From assembly GCA_018894105.1 (NCBI GenBank), contig CM032127.1:28450369-28514368 (forward strand): DNA of 64,000 nucleotides, given 5' to 3'. Positions 24,301-35,460 of the stretch are shown here, one piece after another. A model generated the notes under the pieces. The model saw only the letters and a list, made by a program, of their open reading frames with translations, had not been told where the DNA came from and did not search any database. How positions within the stretch are numbered: position 1 is the stretch's first letter; each line of letters begins with the position of its first letter. This stretch comes from Jacaranda mimosifolia. Its lineage: Eukaryota; Streptophyta; Magnoliopsida; Lamiales; Bignoniaceae. A program made the position numbers and the translations under genes.

Positions 24301-24720
24301 TCAATGTACAGTACCGGATGTAGCACACACTCTAAATGTTATGAGTCATTTCCAATCCAACCCCGATTAATGTCACTGGAAGGCTATTAAAACAATCCTT
24401 AAGTACTTGAGAAGGACTAAGGACTTATTTTTGGTATATAGCAATGGAGAATTGAAACTTATTTTTGGTATATAGCAATGGAGAATTGAAACTCATGGAG
24501 TTTTCAGATTCTAGTTTTCAATTCGATGTAAATGACCTAAAATCCACTTCTAGATTTATATTTTGCCTCAATGGCAGCACGGTGAGTTGGAAAAGCTCCA
24601 AAAAAGACACCACAACCGATTCAACTATAGAAGCGAAATACATTATGGTTTTGGAAACAGCAAAGAAAGGTGTTTGGATAGAAACTTCATCCAAGAGTTG
24701 GATGTAGTGCCCAACGTTCA
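24301..24720 (+). pseudogene. Copia RNase H, decayed, with a 34-bp internal tandem duplication
   Basis: Readable peptides include the start YASAIGSIMYAIQCT-like segment near 24270-24310, then FSDSSFQFDVNDLKSTS near 24500 and VSWKSSKKDTTTDSTIEAKY near 24590. These are conserved copia RNase H blocks. The phrase 'ttatttttggtatatagcaa' plus 14 more bases is duplicated in tandem at about 24423-24490, inside the domain. The duplication adds a non-multiple of three and shifts the frame. Confidence 0.75.
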
Positions 24721-24963
24721 TGAGCCTATGGTTGTCTTTTGAAGATAACTTAGGACTTAAGCCAAGATCTAATCAGTGATTTAAACACATATAAATGCGT
24801 TATCATTTGATATGTGATATCGTTTGATAGAGGTGACATTTGAGTGGAAACGGTTGCCTCAGAAGAAAATACAACAGAAACACTATCTTAACCCCTAAAT
24901 ACAAAAGGTCTTTGAAGGACATCTTGAGAAGATAGGTCTTAAGACTATGGGAAATTGGCTTTA

Positions 24964-24978
24964 GGGCAAGTGGGAGAT
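24964..24978 (+). promoter_or_regulatory. Polypurine tract of the copia element
   Basis: GGGCAAGTGGGAGAT immediately precedes the 3' LTR start TGTTGG at 24979. This is the expected site of plus-strand priming. Confidence 0.75.
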
Positions 24979-27239
24979 TGTTGGAATAGTGCCCGCAAGC
25001 CAATTAGATTGGCAAGTAAACTATTTCACTTGTGATACAATCTTGATTGAATAATATTCACTAAATAACCATATTCATCTTGGGCTTATATTTACTTCAT
25101 TGGCATTTGGTTGAAGCCCTTAGATCACACAAGAGTACAAGACTTGGTCAGTACACTCGATGATCATGAAATAAGTCTTACACAATCGTGATCTTAAATA
25201 TTCTAAATCATAGGAACTTACGAGACAGGACTTCTAAGATTAAGATAGACATGCACTATCAATACATAAATCCAAGAGTTGGATATTACTCTATTTCATT
25301 AGCAAGCCATATGAGATATGGGTGCTTGTTAGAGCACAAGTTCATTGAAGGTCCGTCCGGAGAATCCACTAGATAGCCATAGTGGCAAGTCAGTAGTGGT
25401 ATGTTCTCCAGCTTATGTTAGTGCATATAATTAGTCCCTTGACCTGAAGATCCATGGTAACTTTGTATTTAGGTCCTCTTGCTTTGAATCTTCCTTGACC
25501 ACTTAGCGAGCATTCAGGTGGAGGTTAGGTATGAGCTACTTAGACATGGAGGTTTGTGAGATCCAAAATAGGATTTGACTCCTCATCGTTATAAAAGGCA
25601 AGTACATCTCCTATATATTCTGTAATGATCAATTCCAAGAAATTCTTGCACACGATAGTATGACAATTCAAAAAAAAAGAGTTTTCCAAAGATGAGGTCA
25701 TAAAAGGGAATCGAACATTGGGAATATAAACATAGAATCAAGGCTATTATGGAGCTGACAAATATCTTGCCCTAGGCCTCTTTTATGAGATAAGAGATTA
25801 AAGGATTGTATTTGCATGGTACCATAAAGCTAGAATGATTCTCCAAAAGCATTTATTTCAGCTAATTAGTTGGGCTCCATAGGCTTGAGGTTAGACATCA
25901 ACAACAAAGATTGGGTACTCTTCAATTAATGGAGATTAATTGAATTGAGTTATTACTTTAAAAGAGTTTAAATTGATATGAATATTTGATATTCCATAAG
26001 TCACAAAGAGTTGTGAGCTCATGTCCAATGAATGGTAGAACCTAATGGGTCACACACGAAAGCTAATTGCAAATCTTACTTGATGAAGGGAATTTTCTAA
26101 GAGTTAGAAAAATTTCTTGATGACCGTTTTGGAGATAGACAGTTGATGCAATTTGTAGTCATTTTAGCTTGATCAATTTAATTGTTAAATTGATCTAATT
26201 AATTTAAGGAGTTAAATTAAGACCAACTAAATAAGGAGTTAATTATTTGGTGCCATATGACTATTAATTGGTCAAGTTAACTTAAGGAGTTAAGTTAATA
26301 ATGACTAGCTTAAATAGTTAAGCAAATTGACTTAAGAGTTAAGTCAAAGGTTAATTAATTAAATTAAAGTATTTAATTTAATTAAAATGAAGAATTAATT
26401 TCAGAGGAAAAATTCAAATGAAGAGTTCATTTGGTGTGGCATTGGAATTTATTTGGATAACATTTCATAAGTTGAAATGAAGATTTCAAATGAAATTCAA
26501 ATGCAGACAAAATCTACACACTACTTGCTTGCCAACTTGCAAGCAAGTTGGCGCCAACTTGAGGAAAGCATGATGCCATCTTGGCATAACACCTCCCTTC
26601 CCTCTATATATAGATATAGAGAGAGAAAGAGCAGCCACTAGCATGTGAATTGCAAGCAATCTAGATCTAAGATTAGATTCTCTCATTTTCTCTCCAATTT
26701 CCCAAGTGTTGTTTCATGTGTTGAAACTTCACTTTTCTTCATCTCCTACCTCCAAATCAAGCCTTCATCCTTGAATTCTTCTCTTTGTTCTCCAACTAAC
26801 ATTGAGAAAAATTGGATTGTGCATTGGTGTGTGGATCTTTTCATTAGAGGTAAGACAATTGAATTGCTAGCCTTTTGGAGATCCTCTATTCATGTAAAAT
26901 ATTTTGAGCATCTATTAGAGACATTGCTGGAATTATTTTGATGTGAAATTTTTACTAGAGCATCATCAAGATGTTGGTGATCTACTGGTTCAAGTTTCAC
27001 TCAAATTGGAGTTCGTTTGGTTGGGCAAAAGTCGCTCAGATTCTGCTATACTGCTGGGAGATAGTTTTTAAGGAGTTGAGATCTTCTTCCAAATTTCTTT
27101 GATTTTGTGAAAATCAAGGTAATCCTCATACCAAATCTGAATATATGGCATGTTAAGATCCTTATCTTTTTGTGTAGCCTAGTTACTTTAGCATTTTTTA
27201 TGCTTTGATTATTGAATCCTAGAGCTACATATGACTTCA
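24979..27239 (+). repeat. 3' LTR of the copia element
   Basis: A direct repeat of 16966-19173, with the same TGTTGGAATAG start and GACTTCA end. Substitutions are spread over its full length. It carries about 50 bp near 26768-26820 that the 5' copy lacks, and a TATATATA box at 26605-26612. Confidence 0.95.
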
Positions 27240-27799
27240 GCCCAGCAGCACGATAGAATTGAGCGACAGAAACCACAACTGAACAAAAATATATCATAGG
27301 TTGATTGAGATGAGTGGGAAAAAGTGTCACACTAGGTCCAGCAACTAAACAAATGCCTCAAGGAGATTTTAAGGAGAAACACGGAAAGAATCCCCCGCAT
27401 GATAGTGCACCCCGACTTCACCGCTGGCGAAAATCACCATTTATCCAAGAGACAATCGACTGGTGCATAGTCGTCGATGCAAAAGTTTCCACTAATCTGC
27501 CCCAATATGATGGCTCAGCCGACCCAAATGAGCATTTGCTCCAGTTCGAGCACATTATGTAGCTCCATGGGCACAACAAGTATATTCATGCAAAAATGTT
27601 GGCCACTATATTACAGGGCATAACACTCAATTGGTTTGTTAAGTCGGAGCCAGCGTCCATTTTTTCTTATGACCAACTTTGCAACAAATTTCTCCACCAC
27701 TTTGCCAGCCGAAGGAAAGCTAAACTCCCCCACACTCATTTGCATACAGTGAAATAGAATGACGAAGAATCTCTTTGGGATCTTTTCACTAGATTCAAC
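27240..27799 (+). pseudogene. Gypsy gag, middle part, between copia and hAT insertions
   Basis: It begins with the second GCCCA target copy and continues Gag: NLPQYDGSADPNEHLLQFEH at about 27495, then MLATILQGITLNWFVKS, then QLCNKFLHHFASRRKAKLPH and DEESLWDLFTRFN. These are the conserved capsid blocks of Ty3/gypsy Gag. The reading stops at the hAT insertion (27800) and resumes at 29419-29427 with the same codons duplicated. It has in-frame stops, such as in HTVK*NDEE. Confidence 0.8.
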
Positions 27800-29418
27800 T
27801 AGGGGTATTAACTAAAAATTACAGTTTTTCCAAAACCAAACCGAACAATTTCGGTTCGGTTTTGATTCTTAACCAAACAAATCGGTTCGGTTTCGATTAA
27901 AACCGAAACCGAACTGGAAAAAAAAATTACCAAGAAAGTGTTATAAAAGTTTGTTTGATAAAAGTAAGTTAGTTTAATTAAAATTTTGAATTGGGTAACT
28001 AATTCTTTTAGTACCAAAAAATTTATTTGATAAAAGTATATTGAAAATATTGATTTAGATTACTTTTTTTTCTATATTGAAAATATTTTTTTTGATAAAA
28101 TTATAATTTATCTATTCTAAACAAATACATTTAAAATATTATAAATTTAAGAAGATAAATAAATATTTTAATTATTTTATGTTATAAAAATTTTAGTATG
28201 CTAAAATTGCTAGCTTATAATTGCCAAGGCAGATGCATGCGATTTTTGTATATTCAAAACTTAACTGCTAAGATTGAATAGCGAATTAAATCTTAAACTC
28301 AATCTACTAAAATTAAATAGCTAATTGATCCAATCACATCATAATACAGATTGCGAATTTATAAATTTTGTAAAAAAATACAATTATAACCTTATTAAAT
28401 TAGCATTTCTAAAAGATAATTATGAAATATTGATAAAATTTGTATCCAAACTATCTTTTTTATGTTGAATTCTCCAGTTTATCCTTTAAACTATATTGTC
28501 AATTTTTATTGTTGAAATAATTAAAAGCAAAAATTATGTAAATGAACAAAAATAACTTCTATTTTAAATACAAAGTGGTCTTTGTTTTTATAATAATATA
28601 GATAAAATCTTTATTGGTCGGCATATGCAATGTACTACTAGTACTACCATAGGAATAACCGAATAGGATTCAATCCCTTATCCCTTAGTTTGCAATTTAA
28701 GTTGAAATTTCAATTTTACTCATCAACATACCCTATAATATATATATATATAAGTTTAATTAATTAATTAATTTTCTTTTAACATAACATTTTTTGTTGT
28801 TTAAATCATAATCATCTATTTTTTTATATGTAACGTGTATTAGTTCATATAATAAAAAAATTATGCAATTGTACCATTTCAGTTTAGAAAAAAATATCAT
28901 TTTTTTTCTCTTTGTATCATAACTATTCATATTTTTATATGTCATATATTAATATCTATATTATTTATAAAACATAGGGTTTTTAAAAACTATTTTGATA
29001 TGTTATTTACTTCTTTTTTTCTCAATTATTTCACCTTATCAAAAAAAAAATTATTTATCTCAAAAAAATTTAAATGCATTAACATTTACATATTTAAAAA
29101 TTTATATTTATTTATCTTAGACTTAAAAAATTTAATAAAAAATGGGAAATAAAACTAAAACTAGTAGTGATTGAATAATAAAATTTTGTATATAAAAAAA
29201 ATAAAAAGAGTTTTGGTTTTTTCGGTTCGGTTAACCAAACCGAACCAGTTTTTTTTATTTTTTGTTCGGTTTCGGTTAACCAAATAAAAAAACCAAAAAA
29301 AACCAAAAACCAATTTTTTTTTTAAATGAAAAATAAAAAATCGAGCCGAACCGTTGGTTTGGTTTTTTCGATTTTCGTTCAGTTCTTTCAGTTTCACTTT
29401 TTTTTTGTAACACACCTA
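27800..29418. mobile_element. hAT-type MITE (CCGAACCGAA subterminal repeats)
   Basis: The 1619-bp element is flanked by an 8-bp target duplication, GATTCAAC (27792-27799) and GATTTAAC (29419-29426), with one mismatch. The ends are TAGGGGTATT and its imperfect inverse AACACACCTA. Both ends hold clusters of 'ccgaaccgaa'/'ttcggttcgg' in opposite arrangements, typical of hAT subterminal binding sites. The interior is extremely AT-rich and has no transposase. It splits the gypsy Gag codons exactly at the duplicated site. Confidence 0.85.
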
Positions 29419-30180
29419 GATTTAACACCGAAGTGTTGAAAATCGACAGTCCCCGGATTGAATTCTTGAACGATGTGTTGTTCCTTAGTCTCATACACAA
29501 GGAATATGCCAATGCACTGGTTAGAGAGAGATCAAGATTGATGGAAGAGCTACTTGACCTCACTGAGAGGTAGATGACCTAAGAGGACATAAACAGGCTA
29601 AAGTATGGGAATCCTGACAATGAGTAGAAGAAGACAATGAGTAAAAGAAGGCCCAGTAGAAAGATCATAGACAGCATAAGGACGATCATCGATCTCCTAT
29701 TAAGAGATTCAACAACTACACCTCATTGAATATTACAAGGAAGGAGGTTCTATACGCCATCCAAATAGAAAGGGCATGACACTGAAGATTGATTCAATCT
29801 GCATGATAAGATTGAAAGGCTTATTCGACAAAGACATTTAAAGAAGTTTGTTGATGAGAAAGTCAGACAGGATATAGGTCTAACCGACCAAACTCCCCGT
29901 AGAGAAAGGTCAGTCAGTCCAAGAAAGAAAAATAAGGGAATGAAGCCAATAAATGATCCGTGCTCACCTCTTAAGGGCGTGATTGATACTACTGCTATGG
30001 GACCGATAAGGGACACTCTAAAATAGCCAGAAGGCAGAACCAGAGGAGACTAGAGTCAACTAAATCTTCCTCATTCATAGTAGCTTTTTAACTCTCCACT
30101 AGTGCAGAACCCATCTCTTTTTCTTATTCTGATCTCTCGCACATCAAACACCAAGGGACTGATAATAAGCTAGATTGCCC
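29419..30180 (+). pseudogene. Gypsy gag, 3' part
   Basis: The reading continues from the hAT insertion as FNTEVLKIDSP, EYANALVRERSRLMEELLDL and TERQMTQEDINRLKYGN (with a stop in place of the first Q), the end of the capsid. A basic, Lys/Arg-rich stretch with stops follows (29630-30000). No zinc knuckle can be read in one frame. Confidence 0.7.
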
Positions 30181-30187
30181 CATTGTC

Positions 30188-30660
30188 ATGTCAGTTGAAA
30201 TTACAAACTTTGAGGTCAGAAAAGTTCTGGTCGACAATGGTGGTTCAGCGAACATAATCTTCTTGTCAACTTTGAAAAGGATGAACCTAGGAAAGCTGAA
30301 GTTTGAGCCAATTCGAACTCCCCTGGTCAAATTTGGAGGATTCAAGATCATTCCTAAAGGATCCATAAATTTGTCTACCTCATTTAGTGAAGCACCCAGA
30401 AGAAGGATACTCATGCTCAACTATCTAGTGGTCGAAGCACCCTTTGCTTACAATGTCATAATTAGGCGACCAGCATTGAATGACTTCAGGTTAATTATCT
30501 CAACCTGCCACATATAAGTGAAGTTCCCAACAGCTGTTGGAACAGGTGAGTTACTGTGTAATGTGAAAGAAGCCAGGCAATGCTACACCATATCTGTCGA
30601 TGTGAATGAGCAGACCCAAACTAAAACCTTCGGGGGACATCCAGTAATAGAACTCGAAGA
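30188..30660 (+). pseudogene. Gypsy aspartic protease, Tat type
   Basis: An open frame of 109 codons begins MSVEITNFEVRKVLVDNGGS, where D-N-G-G-S is the active-site region (D-x-G-S in this lineage). It continues FGGFKIIPKGSINLSTSF and VEAPFAYNVIIRRPALNDF, ending in the conserved block STCH. A stop follows at 30517. The catalytic Asp is present. The end motif is II-RRPALN rather than ILGRPALN. It would release mature proteins from Gag-Pol. It is the best preserved domain of this element. Confidence 0.8.
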
Positions 30661-30699
30661 GGGATAACTAAGCAAGAAGAGAAAGCTGGAAGAAACCAG

Positions 30700-31785
30700 G
30701 GTTGAAATAGTGGGAGAATTCAAGACCATACTGCTCAAGCCCGAAAATCCAGAAAAGACTACAAGGATTAGGACTGATCTGGGAAGTGACATGGAATGTA
30801 TGATGGTCGACTTCCTTGGGATAAATATTAATGTTTTTGCCTGGAAAGCTGCTGATCTCCAAGGAATTAACCCCATCATCATTATCCACCACCCGAATGT
30901 GGACCCCTCATTCAGGCCGATTAAGTAGAAGACCATGACCTTCAATGCTGAAAGATGCTAGATCATCAATGAGGAGGTCAACAAACTCTTAGAGGCAGGT
31001 TATATTGTAGAAATTCAATACCCTAGCTAGCTTTACAATGTAGTTCTTGTCCCTAAGAATGAAGGCAAGTGGAGTATGTGTAACGATTTCACTGATTTGA
31101 ATAAAGATTGTCCTAAAAACCCTTACACACTGCCTCAAATAGATTTCTTAGTTGATTCAACATCATGTTGTGATCTTTTAAGCATAATGGGTGCATTTTA
31201 GGGTTATTATCAAATTTTTATGGCCCTGAGACAGGGACAAGACCTTCTCTATGGTACCCAATGGTTTATACTGTTTCCTGGTCATACCTTTTGGCCTTAA
31301 GAGTGCAGGTGCAACTTATTAAAGACTTGTTCAAGAATGAGATCAGGCAAACAACCATGGAGGTCTTTATCGATAACATAATTATCAAGACAGAAAGAGA
31401 ACAAAATCATCTAGCCAACCTCAACCATACCTTCTCAATACTAAAAGCATTCGACATGAAACTTAATTCTAACAAGTCCACATTCGGAATAAGATGAGAA
31501 AAAAAATTTAGATAGATGGTTAGCCAAAGGGGTATAGAGGCAAACCCACAAAATATCCAAGCGATTCTGGACATCTCACCATCCCGAACAGATAGAGATG
31601 TACAGAGGCTAGTCGAAAGAATCATAGCTCTGGGTCATTTTATTGCTCGACTAGCTAACAAAAGCTTATCATTTTTCAAAATCCTTCGGAATGTAAGGAA
31701 GCTCCAATTGACAGAGTAGTATGACCAGGCTCTAGTCTAATTAAAGCAATATTTGTCATCACCACCGATGTTTGCCCAGTTGGAG
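30700..31785 (+). pseudogene. Gypsy reverse transcriptase and start of RNase H; YVDD changed to FIDN
   Basis: Conserved blocks in order: MVDFLGININVFAWKAADLQ (30804), EEVNKLLEAGYIVEIQYP (30970), NVVLVPKNEGKWSMCNDFTD, LNKDCPKNPYTLPQIDFLVD (31095), then EVFIDNIIIKTEREQNH. The catalytic box at 31366-31377 reads F-I-D-N in place of Y-V-D-D, losing the second Asp. RNase H begins with LKQYLSSPPMFAQ near 31745 and stops abruptly near 31785, where antisense-ORF sequence starts. Several stops occur. Integrase is absent. Confidence 0.8.
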
Positions 31786-32147
31786 GTCGATGCATCCTAT
31801 CATTAGACCTAGGAACTATTAAATCAAACTCTAGCGAGATATGGTATAGATGCCTAATCAGCTCAGGGTCTCTATCTTTGATCTCTTGTATAATGCCAAT
31901 ATAATGATCAGCGGTAAATAGTCTACCTCGAGACACTGAAGGTCGACTCGCCTCCCCAGATGACCCAACCCCACCCCTGATATCAACCCTTTGTATCACT
32001 CAAACTGTCAAAAGAACTAGAACTATCACTAGAAGACTCATTAGTACTACTAGTCAAGTTATTTACCCTTCTAATTGAGTCCACTTCCGACTATGTCTCC
32101 TCGAAATCACTACCTCTACTGCTATCCTCCCCAAAAATCCTAAGCAT
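31676..32147 (-). pseudogene. Antisense ORF of the Tat-type gypsy element, truncated
   Basis: On the minus strand a start at 32147 reads MLRIFGEDSSRGSDFEET, followed after stops by a Ser-rich stretch. From about 31980 it reads GRLFTADHYIGIIQEIKDRD, then RHLYHISLEFDLIVPRSNDR and MHRPPTGQ. The last matches the RIP...LP.P..RA..PP.G signature of the plant 'putative gypsy-type transposon' family (PF04195), by recall. It sits between truncated pol and the 3' LTR, antisense to the element, as in Grande-like Tat elements. The pol/antisense junction at about 31780 removes its C-terminal part. Confidence 0.6.
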
Positions 32148-32149
32148 CT

Positions 32150-32586
32150 TTACTATAAAACTGGTCAAAAGTAAGAAGATTAAAAACTAGGCAAGGTCGA
32201 AGGGAACTTACAATGCTGATAAGAAGAATATATAATTCTCGACCCTCGTTGGATGCAATAAACTCGCAGAGATCGACCTCCCAAGATTTCAGTAAAAGTG
32301 AAAAATGAAAATTTTCACTCCTATTTATAGCCTCCATCCGCAGGGTAAATCAACCGATTAAAACGATCGGTTATTGGCTACTTATTATGTAACCACCAGT
32401 TAAGGAGTTCCATTGCCCAATGTAATTGCTGTAATTAATGCGCTAAAACCTTGGTCGAGATTTGAAATTCAAAAGATAATAAGCGCGCCAAATCCCTAAT
32501 CAACATAATTTAGTTTTTCAAGTCAGCTACTCCCCATTCCTTCTCATCGAATAGCTCGATCAGGACTCAAGAGTCGGCGAGACTCA
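32150..32586 (+). other. Gypsy sequence between antisense ORF start and 3' LTR
   Basis: About 440 bp without coding potential. It probably holds the promoter of the antisense ORF and the polypurine tract, but no convincing purine run precedes the LTR start at 32587. Confidence 0.45.
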
Positions 32587-33409
32587 TGATATGGGATAGC
32601 CTAACAGGCTCAGCCTACTAACAGTTGACCATGTGATCAACCAGGCCTAAATCCTCATTAGGCCATTTCACCAGCCCAACACACCAGCATCCTTTCAGTC
32701 AACCTAAGCGAGGTTAATCAGCTCGAGAATGATCACTAGGCCCCCAGTCAAAGGCCTTCAAACCTAAGAAAGTCTCGTTATCTCAACCAGAGCATGGCTA
32801 GATGACTCACAAACAACGAAACACCTTGACCCTAGGAGATCGATTGGAGAAACATAAAGCAGTCCCACACCACAAGTTACAGTCACATTGAATATGCCAT
32901 AACCACCACCCTGCCGCATTAAATGCGCTGACATACAGCGTACCTCCGCATTTATGATGTGTGCCTCCATTGTACCACCATTCTGCCTCCGCATTAAATG
33001 CAAAAATCTCCTCCATATCCTGAAGAGAAAGAAGAAGCGTCACTTGGATAAGCTTCAGAAGGAAGAAGACCTAAAGGTCCTCAGTCAAGAACAAATGCCC
33101 TCTCTGCAAGAGCAAGGACATGATAGACATTTCAACCTCTCAAGAGAGACTAAAAATACCCAATTACAATCCTTCATCAAGGTATGCTCATTATCCTTTA
33201 GCCCTCACTCTGCTACTCCGCTTTCTGGTCGACTTTACACTGACTTGAGCATGGAGTGCCTTAGCTGAAGCCCATCGGCTAGCTTGACATATGCTATTGG
33301 TTGCAAGACTTGACATGATCATATAACATCATCCAACTCCGGTAAATTTTCTGGTCAACTACACTGGGCCTGAGCCCAATCCCCTGACAAGCAGATCCTA
33401 TCATCATCA
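32587..33409 (+). repeat. 3' LTR of the Ty3/gypsy element
   Basis: A direct repeat of 15675-16499, TGATATGGG to CATCATCA. It is followed by target duplication CTTAT at 33410-33414. Its TATA position is mutated compared with the 5' copy. Confidence 0.92.
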
Positions 33410-33549
33410 CTTATATTTTTAATTTTCATATTTATGAATCAGAATAATTTAGAAAAAAAATATATCTTGATTTAAGTGTTTTTATTATATGGCAGTGACA
33501 TGGATAAGTTAATTTTATCCATTTTGGTCATGTTAACATATTTGATCAT

Positions 33550-33834
33550 ATTTAATATCCTATCAATATTTATTTTAATATTAACATAAAAAACTATATT
33601 AATTCATTTTTATAACTATATATTTAATTTTAGTAAATACTCAATATATATATAGTAACATATATGTAACTTTTTATAATAATTTTTGTAACTTCTTATT
33701 ATATTATAGTCATATTTTTAATATAATTATGGATGAATACATACATACACACACACATATATATATATATATGGATCAAGACATATAAATGAATTAGATT
33801 ACATTGATAAATTCACCTATATATATGCACAACA

Positions 33835-33868
<34 letters not shown>

Positions 33869-34190
33869 AGTGCATGCATAAACTTTTCATATATGGAGTG
33901 TTATAATAATATAAAATTTATTAAGTATTATATTATGTTATTTAGTGAGTTATCTTTTATTCTATAACTTAACTTATTAAATAAATTAAATCACAGCTAA
34001 GAAAATTCCTAAGTATAAGCTAAAAGTCTCTAAAAATGCATGTGCTAAAATAATTTAAACATACAGTTTATTATTTAAAAGTATAAAACATTTGTCTTCT
34101 TTTTTCTCCACCTCCATACAAGTATGTTGAAATTTATATTTTTCTTGAAAATGCATGTATATATACTACTCATTTATTTTTTATATTTTA
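33550..34190 (+). repeat. Diverged direct repeat, copy B (partner 15180-15674)
   Basis: Colinear with copy A on the other side of the gypsy insertion, including a TG microsatellite at 33840-33868 and the phrase 'tttcttgaaaatgcatgtat'. The shared phrases are interrupted by indels. Confidence 0.6.
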
Positions 34191-34705
34191 ATTTTTATGC
34201 TATTGAACCAAGATAACTTATAAAAAAAATTGAAGTCCCAATTTAATGGTAAGCTACATATTCTATCTTCTACTATCTAAGTTCATTTTTTAATATTTAA
34301 TTTTTTAATTTGTTCAAATCAAGTCAATATTAAAGTGACATAAAGTAATTTAACATTTAATCATTAATTTTTGTGTAGAAATGGATTAATGCATGTGACT
34401 TGATTTGATAAAACATAAACCATATTAATTTGAAAGATTGTTATGTTTCATTTATATCGTCAATTCTATTAATTATATTCAATAAAATTCTTATTAATTT
34501 TTTTAAATGTTATATTTGTAATATCCATAGAAAATATTAATATTTAAGTTATAATTAAAATTAAATAAAATAAAATTTAAAAATTTAACGCCCAATACAG
34601 CGCACGGGTTAATAACTAACTGTTTAGTAACCTCCAAATCCTCATATATGGGGGAGTTTGGGAGGTGTCAAGTCATATTCCAATCGCTGCCACCCTTACC
34701 TAAGT

Positions 34706-35460
34706 CTTATAAACTCCTTATGTGTCGGCCAACTTGTTTATAATCTTGACAATTCCATTAGCTTTAAGACTTTAACTATTTAGATTTTGAAACTATTGTA
34801 GCTAACTTTTAACCAGCTCCAAAAAGCATTTCTATTTTGTTTTTCATGTTTAAAGGATTTATTTCAAATTAAGACTATTTTATTATAAGACCCAGATATC
34901 TCTTATATAATATAAGGATTCAATACAATATTTCAAATAAGCCTATTTGTTTTTATTTTTAAATTTCTTTTTACTCATTTTTATTATTTAAAAATGAATT
35001 AACAACAATTACTTACCATTTTTACCAAAATTTCAACTCATTTTTAACTCAAAACACTTTTTCAATACTTATATATCTTCTCCCAATAACTTATAAACTC
35101 CTTATGTGTGGGCCAACTCGTTTATAATCTTAACAATTCCATTAGCTTAACTATTTAGAATTTGAAATTATTATAGCTAACTATTTATGAGCTCCAAAAA
35201 GCATTTCTTTTTTTTTCATGTTTAAAGGATTTATTTCAAAATAAAAGTTTATTTTATTATAAGATCCCAATATCTCTTAAATTATAAAAGGATTCAACAT
35301 AATATTTCAAATAAGCCTGTTTGTTTTTATTTTTAAATTTATTTTCACTCATTTTCATTATTTAAAAATGAATTAACATTAATTTCTCAACATTTTTCTC
35401 AACTCATTTTTAACTCAAAACACTTTTTCAATACTTATATATATTCTCCCAATAACTTAT
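34706..35460. repeat. Tandem duplication, 384-bp unit
   Basis: 'cttataaactccttatgtgt' starts copies at 34706 and 35090. The two copies match through 'aagcatttct', 'aaaggatttatttcaaa' and 'ctcaaaacactttttcaata'. The second copy ends near 35460. Both are AT-rich and non-coding. Confidence 0.9.

Larger units (their letters stand above)
16966..27239 (+). mobile_element. Ty1/copia LTR retrotransposon with ~2.2-kb LTRs, inserted in gypsy gag
   Basis: Two direct LTRs (16966-19173, 2208 bp; 24979-27239, 2261 bp) start TGTTGGAATAG and end GACTTCA. A perfect 5-bp TSD GCCCA flanks them. A primer binding site follows the 5' LTR and a purine tract precedes the 3' LTR. Gag zinc knuckle, protease, integrase, RT and RNase H follow in copia order (integrase before RT). 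The LTRs are unusually long relative to a 5.8-kb interior. All domains carry stops or frameshifts. It is younger than the gypsy element that it interrupts. Confidence 0.95.
15675..33409 (+). mobile_element. Ty3/gypsy LTR retrotransposon (Tat-like) with nested copia and hAT insertions
   Basis: The element has two direct LTRs (15675-16499 and 32587-33409, TG...CA ends, 825 and 823 bp), a perfect 5-bp TSD CTTAT, and gag, protease and RT homology in order on +. Ty1/copia (16966-27239) and a hAT-type MITE (27800-29418) interrupt gag. The gag reading resumes across both insertions. After the start of RNase H the pol sequence joins an antisense ORF near 31780, so the rest of RNase H and all of integrase are missing. 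Without the nested insertions the element is about 5.8 kb. Stops in every domain make it inactive. Confidence 0.92.
14889..34619 (+). mobile_element. Helitron-like sequence, interrupted by a nested gypsy element (tentative)
   Basis: The left edge follows an A and begins TCTAATCTAATATATATAAA, like plant Helitron 5' ends (TC start). The right edge has a degenerate GC-rich hairpin region ('cgcccaatacagcgcacggg' at about 34589-34608), followed 7 bases later by CTAA, like the Helitron 3' hairpin plus CTRR. The expected host T after CTAA is absent (C instead). Removing the gypsy insertion (15675-33409 plus one TSD) leaves about 2 kb of non-coding AT-rich sequence. No Rep/helicase is present, so it would be non-autonomous. 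The evidence is terminal sequence only. Confidence 0.35.

Noticed and set aside
1..33409. Integrated plant pararetrovirus instead of LTR retrotransposons
   Set aside because: True LTRs, 5-bp target duplications, integrase and Ty3/gypsy or Ty1/copia domain order are present, and no movement or coat protein homology was seen.
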